Below are positions 1 to 4,207 of a stretch of DNA of 5,677 nucleotides, one piece after another (position 1 is the stretch's first letter; each line of letters begins with the position of its first letter). The notes under the pieces are model-generated. The model did no database searches and was not told the origin of the DNA. It was given only the letters and a program-made list of their open reading frames with translations. The stretch lies in NCBI GenBank assembly GCA_045641505.1, contig JAZUHB010000032.1, positions 1 through 5,677 of the forward strand, in the 5' to 3' direction. The DNA is from JAZQNF01 sp045641505. GTDB lineage: Bacteria > Bacillota > Clostridia > Lachnospirales > Bianqueaceae. Made by a program: the position numbers and the translations under genes.

Positions 1-1674
1 AAGGTCGATAACCTTACATATAAAGAAGTCAAGCAGTGCATCCAGTCTTTTGTTTTCGGCGTGAATACTCCTTCCCGCTGGGGCACTCAGGCTCCCTTCT
101 CCAACATCACTCTCGACTGGACCGTGCCCGCTGACCTTAAGGATCAGCCCGCTATCGTCGGCGGCAAGGAGATGGACTTCACCTACGGCGACTGCAAGAA
201 GGAAATGGACATGGTGAACAAGGCCTTCATCGAGATCATGATCGAGGGCGACGCCAACGGCCGCGGCTTCCAGTACCCCATCCCCACCTACTCCATCACA
301 AAGGATTTTGACTGGTCCGAGACAGAGAATAACAAGCTTCTCTTCGAGATGACCTCCAAGTACGGCACGCCCTACTTCTCCAACTACATCAACAGCGACA
401 TGGAGCCCAATGACGTCCGGTCCATGTGCTGCCGTCTGCGCCTCGATCTCCGCGAACTCCGCAAGAAGAGCGGCGGTTTCTTCGGCAGCGGCGAAAGCAC
501 CGGCTCCATCGGCGTCGTCACCATCAACATGCCCCGTATCGCGTATCTTTCCGCCAGCAAGGAAGACTTCTACCGCCGTCTGGACCGCATGATGGACATC
601 TCCGCCCGTTCGCTGAAGACCAAGCGCACCGTCATCACCAAGCTGCTCGACAACGGCCTGTATCCCTACACCAAGCGTTATCTGGGCACCTTCGCGAACC
701 ACTTCTCCACCATCGGCCTCGTCGGCATGAACGAAGCCGGTCTGAACGCCAAGTGGATCCGCAAGGACATGACCACCAAGGAGTGCCAGGATTTCACGAT
801 CGAGGTCCTGAACCATATGCGCAACCGCATCTCCGACTATCAGGAGATGTACGGCGACCTGTACAACCTGGAGGCCACTCCCGCCGAGTCCACCTCTTAC
901 CGTCTGGCAAAGCATGACCGCGAGCTCTTCCCCGACATCATCACCGCCGCCAAGACCTGCGACGAGACGCCCTACTACACCAACTCCTCGCACCTGCCCG
1001 TCGGCTATACCGAGGATATCTTCACCGCGCTGGACATCCAGGACGAGCTGCAGACCCTCTACACCTCCGGCACCGTGTTCCACACCTTCCTGGGCGAGAA
1101 GCTGCCTGACTGGAAGGCCGCCGCGAACCTGGTCCGCAAGATCGCCGAGAACTACAAGCTGCCCTACTACACGCTGTCTCCCACCTATTCCGTCTGCAAG
1201 AGCCACGGCTATCTGAGCGGCGAGCAGTACACCTGCCCGATCTCCGCCGAGAAGACCGAGGTTTACAGCCGCATCACCGGTTACTACCGGCCCGTCCAGA
1301 ACTGGAACGACGGCAAGGCCCAGGAGTTCAAGGACCGCAAGGTCTACGACATCGGCAACTCCCACCTGACCCACGTCGGCCCTCTGAACGCGGATGCTCC
1401 CGCTGAGGATTGCTGCTGCTCTCAGGATGTAGCCACCGTGAATGAAGGCGGCGTGCAGCGCCTCCTGTTCGCGACGCCCACCTGCCCGAACTGCAAGATT
1501 GCCTGCGCTTCTCTCGACAAGGCCGGCATCCCCTATGAGAAGATCTACGCCACCGAAAAGCCCGAGCTGGCCAAGCAGTACGGCATCAAGCAGGCGCCCA
1601 CGCTGGTCGTGATCCAGAACGGAGAAATCACCAAGTACGCGCTGGTCTCCGAGATCAAGAAGTACATCGGCTGA
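1..1674 (+). CDS. nrdD: Anaerobic (class III) ribonucleoside-triphosphate reductase with fused C-terminal redoxin domain, 5'-partial
   Basis: This glycyl-radical enzyme reduces ribonucleoside triphosphates to deoxynucleotides in the cytoplasm of anaerobes. The reading frame is open from base 1, so the gene starts upstream; the GTG at 61 is an internal valine. Counting visible residues (557), the family block NTPSRWGTQ begins at 22. A CC pair at 143-144 (in SMCCRL) is the likely site of the catalytic thiyl cysteine. The glycyl-radical motif RITGYYRP places the radical on Gly427. A zinc-knuckle region lies just before it (C399, H402, C412), but the expected fourth ligand is Ser415 (CPIS instead of CPxC). 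After a linker with a Cys triplet (471-473), residues 485-557 form a thioredoxin/glutaredoxin-like domain with CPNC (495-498) and a cis-proline type APT motif (532-534). The fusion and the neighbouring TrxB-like gene suggest a redoxin-dependent rather than formate-dependent enzyme (inference). The missing N-terminus probably includes the nucleotide-binding ATP-cone. Lysine codons are almost all AAG and C-ending codons dominate, consistent with high expression. Confidence 0.96.
   Translation, partial: KVDNLTYKEVKQCIQSFVFGVNTPSRWGTQAPFSNITLDWTVPADLKDQPAIVGGKEMDFTYGDCKKEMDMVNKAFIEIMIEGDANGRGFQYPIPTYSITKDFDWSETENNKLLFEMTSKYGTPYFSNYINSDMEPNDVRSMCCRLRLDLRELRKKSGGFFGSGESTGSIGVVTINMPRIAYLSASKEDFYRRLDRMMDISARSLKTKRTVITKLLDNGLYPYTKRYLGTFANHFSTIGLVGMNEAGLNAKWIRKDMTTKECQDFTIEVLNHMRNRISDYQEMYGDLYNLEATPAESTSYRLAKHDRELFPDIITAAKTCDETPYYTNSSHLPVGYTEDIFTALDIQDELQTLYTSGTVFHTFLGEKLPDWKAAANLVRKIAENYKLPYYTLSPTYSVCKSHGYLSGEQYTCPISAEKTEVYSRITGYYRPVQNWNDGKAQEFKDRKVYDIGNSHLTHVGPLNADAPAEDCCCSQDVATVNEGGVQRLLFATPTCPNCKIACASLDKAGIPYEKIYATEKPELAKQYGIKQAPTLVVIQNGEITKYALVSEIKKYIG
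1453..1671 (+). other. Fused thioredoxin/glutaredoxin-like domain of NrdD
   Basis: This is a domain within the nrdD reading frame, about 73 residues long. It runs beta strand (RLLFATP), CPNC redox motif at 1483-1494, helix, a second strand (YEKIYAT), the motif QYGIKQAPTLVV with the expected cis-proline, and a closing helix ending at the stop. Length and pattern resemble NrdH-type and small glutaredoxin-like proteins that are normally separate. As a fused domain it would deliver electrons to the reductase active site on the same chain or within the dimer. The fold assignment is firm; the direction of electron flow is inferred from context. Confidence 0.85.
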
Positions 1675-1692
1675 TCCGAATCCAATCCCCCT

Positions 1693-1747
1693 GAAGTCCC
1701 GGACCGTACCGCGTCGGCCTTCCGAATCGGTTCCGGTCCGGGGCTTT
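1693..1747 (+). terminator. Hairpin between nrdD and the trxB-like gene; weak or partial terminator
   Basis: The arms 1695-1706 (AGTCCCGGACCG) and 1734-1745 (CGGTCCGGGGCT) pair over 12 positions with one G-T pair, and can extend outward with A1694-T1746. Inside the loop, ACCG (1708-1711) can pair with CGGT (1728-1731). The stem is followed by only four T residues and then CC. It could stop part of the transcription after nrdD, so that the downstream gene is made at a lower level, or it could be a 3'-end stabilising or processing structure. No sigma-A promoter is obvious between it and the next gene, which favours co-transcription. Confidence 0.5.
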
Positions 1748-1756
1748 TCCACAAAA

Positions 1757-1762
1757 AAGGAG
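1757..1762 (+). promoter_or_regulatory. Ribosome binding site of the trxB-like gene
   Basis: AAGGAG stands eight bases before the ATG at 1771, inside an A-rich run. It fixes the start of the flavoprotein, whose dinucleotide-binding motif begins within the first ten residues. Confidence 0.85.
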
Positions 1763-1770
1763 CAAATATC

Positions 1771-2685
1771 ATGTATGACATCGTCATCGTCGGCGGAGGT
1801 CCCGCGGGACTTACGGCCGCGCTTTACGCCCTCCGGGCCGGAAAAACCGTTCTCGTGATCGAAAAAGCCTCCTTCGGCGGGCAGATTACCTTCTCCCCGA
1901 AGGTAGAGAACATCCCCGGCTTCCTGGCGCTTTCCGGCAACGAATTTGCCGAGAAGCTGGTGGAACAGGTCATCGAACAGGGCGGCGAATTCGAATCCGC
2001 TGAGGTGACCGGGCTCGAAAACCTCCCGGACGGCAGCTGGAAGGTCCTTTCGGATGACGGCGACTTCGAGGCAAAGACCGTGATCGTCGCCACCGGCGCG
2101 AAGCACCGGATGCTTGGCGTTCCGGGTGAAGAAGAGCTGGTCGGCAACGGCATTTCCTTCTGCGCGGTCTGCGACGGCGCCTTCTACAAGGATCAGACCG
2201 TGGCCGTGATCGGCGGCGGCAACTCCGCCCTTGTCGAAGCCGTGCTTCTCGCGGAGCTCGTCAAGAAGCTGTACATCGTGCAGAATCTCGATTATCTGAC
2301 CGCGGAAGCGAAGCTGCAGCAGCAGCTCCTCGCGAAAGACAACGTGGAAGTGATCTACGGCGTGACGGTCGATTCCTTCCTCGGCGACGGCGAGCTGAAG
2401 GGCATCCGCATCAAGAACGAGCATGACGGCTCGATGCGGGAGCTTGCTCTGGACGGCCTGTTTATCGCGATAGGCCTGATTCCCCAGAATGAGCCCTTTA
2501 CCGCTCAGATTCCGCTGAATGCCTGGGGTTACGCGGACAGCGACGAAAGCTGCACCACGCCCGCGAAGGGACTGTTCGTGGCCGGCGACTGCCGCAGCAA
2601 AAGAATCCGACAGGTGACCACGGCTGCCGCGGACGGCGCGATCGCCGCCCTGGCTGCCGCTGACTATATCGACAAGATGAAATAA
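1771..2685 (+). CDS. trxB: Thioredoxin reductase-like FAD/NAD(P)-dependent disulfide oxidoreductase, altered cofactor clamp
   Basis: A cytoplasmic flavoprotein of 304 residues, close to the usual low-Mr thioredoxin reductase length of about 310. FAD-binding parts are complete: GGGPAG near residue 8, the VENIPGF block, and the C-terminal GDCRSKRIRQ segment followed by TTAAADGAIAA. The redox-active pair is C131-AV-C134 in CAVCDG, where most relatives have CATCDG. The second nucleotide-binding loop GGGNSA (148-153) is present. However, the segment that reads HRRDGFRA in E. coli TrxB reads QNLDYLTA here (171-178), so the three arginines that hold the NADPH 2'-phosphate are Asn, Leu and Thr. NADPH use is therefore doubtful; NADH or a ferredoxin, as in the ferredoxin-dependent flavin thioredoxin reductases of clostridia, are alternatives (inference). 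It lies 96 bases after an NrdD that carries a fused redoxin domain, its most likely substrate. The symbol marks the family, not a proven activity. Confidence 0.92.
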   Translation: MYDIVIVGGGPAGLTAALYALRAGKTVLVIEKASFGGQITFSPKVENIPGFLALSGNEFAEKLVEQVIEQGGEFESAEVTGLENLPDGSWKVLSDDGDFEAKTVIVATGAKHRMLGVPGEEELVGNGISFCAVCDGAFYKDQTVAVIGGGNSALVEAVLLAELVKKLYIVQNLDYLTAEAKLQQQLLAKDNVEVIYGVTVDSFLGDGELKGIRIKNEHDGSMRELALDGLFIAIGLIPQNEPFTAQIPLNAWGYADSDESCTTPAKGLFVAGDCRSKRIRQVTTAAADGAIAALAAADYIDKMK

Positions 2686-2698
2686 AATTGCGCAAAAT

Positions 2699-2729
2699 AG
2701 ACCGGCAATGAGCTGCCGGTCTTTTTTTT
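2699..2729 (+). terminator. Intrinsic terminator of the nrdD-trxB unit, probably bidirectional
   Basis: AGACCGGCA (2699-2707) pairs perfectly with TGCCGGTCT (2714-2722) over nine bases around a six-base loop, followed by an unbroken T run to 2729. It starts 13 bases after the trxB-like stop codon. Read on the minus strand the same stem is followed by TATTTTG, a poorer T-tract, so it may also end the convergent regulator gene, whose TAA stop touches the T run. Confidence 0.93.
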
Positions 2730-3351
2730 ATGTGTTATTTGTGTCCGAATCCTTTTCCGGATTCTTCCGGATCCTGGACCAGAGAAGAATGATCAGCTGC
2801 CCGGGTATTCCAAGCGCAAATATGAACCAGAGACGGAGTCCCAACGGAACAAACGTCATGAAAACGGCCAAAAGAACCGCCCAAAGCAGGATCGAAATAA
2901 TCAGGTAATTCAGCCGCCTGTTCAGCCAGACCGAATTGAGAACGAGCCAGACGACACAGGACACCGGAAACGCGTAGATAAAGCACATGAAATGCCAGGG
3001 ATTTTGCGGAAACAGATAGCGGAAAAGAACGAACAGCACGGTAGCAATCAGCCAGACCAGCAGCACGCTCATGCCGCAGATCAAAGCGTAATTGCGGTAG
3101 CGGATCTTCTCGAGCCGGATCTCTTCATCGGTCTTCCCTCGGCGGCGGGTCAGGAGATCGTCGACCGAAACGCCGTAGAGCTCCGCCAGCTTTTTCAGGA
3201 CGGTGATATCGGGCACCGAGGCGCCTCTCTCCCATTTGGAGACTGCCTTATCGGAATAGATGAGTTTTTCGGCGACCTGTTTCTGGGTATAGCCGGAAAG
3301 ATGTCTTTGCTCTGTCAGATTATCGCCTAACACTGAATGCAAATCACTCAT
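2728..3351 (-). CDS. XRE-family helix-turn-helix regulator with four C-terminal membrane helices
   Basis: A 207-residue protein. Residues 8-67 form a classical XRE/Cro-cI DNA-binding domain: LTEQRHLSGYTQKQVAEKL, the recognition-helix region SDKAVSKWERG, then PDITVLKKLAELYGVSVDDLL. A charged linker (68-86) leads to four hydrophobic segments at about 88-111, 117-143, 148-171 and 174-193, and a short polar tail. It is therefore a membrane-tethered DNA-binding protein, a common layout in Firmicutes whose signals are mostly unknown. The start at 3351 was chosen because the -10 box of the best promoter (3412-3417) lies within the longer reading that begins at 3423, and because the HTH begins a few residues after this Met. 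The AGGAGG upstream is 13 bases away, longer than usual. It is divergent from the PAP2-like membrane gene, and the inverted repeat at 3400-3410 suggests autoregulation. Targets cannot be named from sequence. Confidence 0.88.
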   Translation of the reverse strand: MSDLHSVLGDNLTEQRHLSGYTQKQVAEKLIYSDKAVSKWERGASVPDITVLKKLAELYGVSVDDLLTRRRGKTDEEIRLEKIRYRNYALICGMSVLLVWLIATVLFVLFRYLFPQNPWHFMCFIYAFPVSCVVWLVLNSVWLNRRLNYLIISILLWAVLLAVFMTFVPLGLRLWFIFALGIPGQLIILLWSRIRKNPEKDSDTNNT

Positions 3352-3364
3352 TTTTCTTTCCGGG

Positions 3365-3370
3365 CCTCCT
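3365..3370 (-). promoter_or_regulatory. Ribosome binding site of the XRE regulator, long spacing
   Basis: AGGAGG on the minus strand lies 13 bases before the ATG at 3351. A second purine block, GGAAAG (3356-3361), stands only four bases from the start. Neither spacing is ideal, which may mean modest translation; no better start codon is available nearby. Confidence 0.55.
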
Positions 3371-3399
3371 GTTCTGTATATCTCACATACTACACAAAA

Positions 3400-3410
3400 T
3401 GTTCGGAACA
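3400..3410. promoter_or_regulatory. Candidate operator: perfect inverted repeat at the transcription start of the XRE gene
   Basis: TGTTC-G-GAACA is a perfect 11-base inverted repeat. It begins one base downstream of the -10 box at 3412-3417 (minus strand), so it covers the expected transcription start near 3405. A dyad at this place is a natural site for repression by the gene's own XRE product. Binding is inferred from position only. Confidence 0.5.
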
Positions 3411-3411
3411 C

Positions 3412-3441
3412 ATTATAACACACGCGAATCAGTCATTTCAA
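3412..3441 (-). promoter_or_regulatory. Sigma-A promoter of the XRE regulator gene
   Basis: On the minus strand TTGAAA (3436-3441) and TATAAT (3412-3417) are separated by 18 bases: a five-of-six -35 box and a perfect -10 box. Transcription should start near 3405, giving a leader of roughly 55 bases before the ATG at 3351. This is the clearest promoter in the window. Confidence 0.85.
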
Positions 3442-3456
3442 GAGGATTTCCAGACG

Positions 3457-3515
3457 ATTCTACTGCTATTCTACAAATCGTAGAGCCCTAATTCTACCTA
3501 TCTACCAATCGTAGA
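3457..3515. repeat. Cluster of TCTAC/GTAGA repeats between the divergent genes
   Basis: Two near-identical 15-base elements, TCTACAAATCGTAGA (3470-3484) and TCTACCAATCGTAGA (3501-3515), differ at one base and are each an inverted repeat with a five-base centre. Their starts are 31 bases apart, about three helical turns. Two more TCTAC half-sites lie at 3459-3463 and 3493-3497, most preceded by AT. The cluster is upstream of the XRE promoter and about 80-130 bases upstream of the PAP2-like start codon. The layout is that of a multi-site operator for a dimeric regulator. The binding protein is unknown. Confidence 0.65.
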
Positions 3516-3581
3516 ACTATTTTCAGTCTTTCTCTGACGTGTTTCTTGTTTTTCGTCTGCCGCAGGGCTACGCTTGACCGC

Positions 3582-3590
3582 GGAGGTGAT
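3582..3590 (+). promoter_or_regulatory. Ribosome binding site of the PAP2-like gene
   Basis: GGAGGTGAT matches the 16S rRNA tail over nine bases, and its GGAGG core is seven bases before the ATG at 3594. It decides the start in favour of 3594 over the upstream in-frame ATG at 3546. I found no convincing -35/-10 pair for this gene in the pyrimidine-rich stretch 3516-3580. Confidence 0.88.
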
Positions 3591-3593
3591 CTC

Positions 3594-4160
3594 ATGAAAC
3601 GCTTTTTCTGGCTCCTGATCCGCCTGTTGACTCTACCCTGCCTGTTGAATGAAGGACTCCTTGTCCTTCTTCGTCTTCGAAAACAGTATTTCGATTCCCT
3701 TACGTTCTGGCTGCTGACAGCTGCCATGTGCCTCGTCCCGATCGCCGGTTACCTATTGAACTTTTGCAAAAACCAAACCGACAATGATAATAGACGTAAA
3801 AATGCGATGATCGCATCGTTGATCGGTTATTGCGCCGGTACCGCGGCCCTGCTCATCATGCGCCGCCCCGTGGAAGAGCTCATCATTCTTCTCACCTACC
3901 TGATTTCAGGCCTTCTGATCGCAGTCTTCAGCCTGTGCGGAGTCAGGGCCAGCGGCCATGCGGCCGGGATCGCCGGACCGTTCTTCATCGCAGCCTATCT
4001 TCGTGTGATGCCGCTTTTCCTGCTGCTCCCTTTGTTCGTTATCATTTTCGGTCTGACGGTCGCGGCCTCTCTTCGTCTCAAAAGGCATAAGGCAGGAGAA
4101 CTGCTTCTGGGGGCTGCCTGCCCGATTGCAGCCTTCCTGCTGCTCAATTTGATCCTATAA
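3594..4160 (+). CDS. Small polytopic membrane protein, PAP2-phosphatase-like (divergent)
   Basis: A 188-residue hydrophobic protein with about six membrane segments (near residues 4-27, 36-57, 72-90, 96-115, 127-157 and 168-188). The stretch VRASGHAAGIAGP (117-129) resembles the second signature (SGH) of the PAP2 family, whose members remove phosphate from lipid phosphates or isoprenoid diphosphates at the membrane. RLKRHKAGELLLG (161-173) looks like a shortened third signature, with His165 followed four residues later by Glu where Asp is usual. The first signature is not intact: an RP pair exists at 91-92 but no lysine stands at the expected distance. So it may be a divergent PAP2 relative or a membrane protein that keeps only the fold, and catalysis is uncertain. 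It is divergent from the membrane-tethered XRE regulator, shares with it the repeat-rich upstream space, and is closed by its own terminator, so it is probably transcribed alone. Base composition is more AT-rich than in nrdD. Confidence 0.75.
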   Translation: MKRFFWLLIRLLTLPCLLNEGLLVLLRLRKQYFDSLTFWLLTAAMCLVPIAGYLLNFCKNQTDNDNRRKNAMIASLIGYCAGTAALLIMRRPVEELIILLTYLISGLLIAVFSLCGVRASGHAAGIAGPFFIAAYLRVMPLFLLLPLFVIIFGLTVAASLRLKRHKAGELLLGAACPIAAFLLLNLIL

Positions 4161-4184
4161 AAAAACGTCCCGAAGGACGTTTTT
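4161..4184. terminator. Bidirectional intrinsic terminator between convergent genes
   Basis: AAAAACGTCC (4161-4170) pairs perfectly with GGACGTTTTT (4175-4184) around the tetraloop CGAA. On the minus strand the loop reads TTCG closed by a C-G pair, the very stable UUCG type, and the stem is followed by a run of T. It directly follows the stop of the PAP2-like gene (plus) and lies 24 bases after the ATPase stop (minus), so it should serve both. Confidence 0.92.
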
Positions 4185-4207
4185 GAAATTACCGGGCCGA
4201 AAACGAT

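Noticed and set aside
61..63. GTG as the start codon of nrdD
   Set aside because: The frame is open back to base 1 and reads a family-like stretch (QSFVFGVNTPSRWG) through this valine, so the gene is only cut by the window edge.
3352..3423. N-terminal extension of the XRE protein to the upstream ATG at 3423
   Set aside because: The perfect TATAAT box and the predicted transcription start lie inside this extension, so it would not be transcribed, and the HTH domain begins just after the Met at 3351.
3480..3515. TCTAC/GTAGA dyads as transcription terminators
   Set aside because: The stems are only five pairs, are not GC-rich and lack a following T-tract; repetition and phasing fit protein binding better.
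3546..3574. TTGTTT / TACGCT as a promoter for the PAP2-like gene
   Set aside because: The -10 box matches poorly and transcription would begin inside the ribosome binding site.
3546..3593. Upstream ATG at 3546 for the PAP2-like gene
   Set aside because: The nine-base GGAGGTGAT site points to the ATG at 3594, and the extra 16 residues are polar and precede a normal hydrophobic start.
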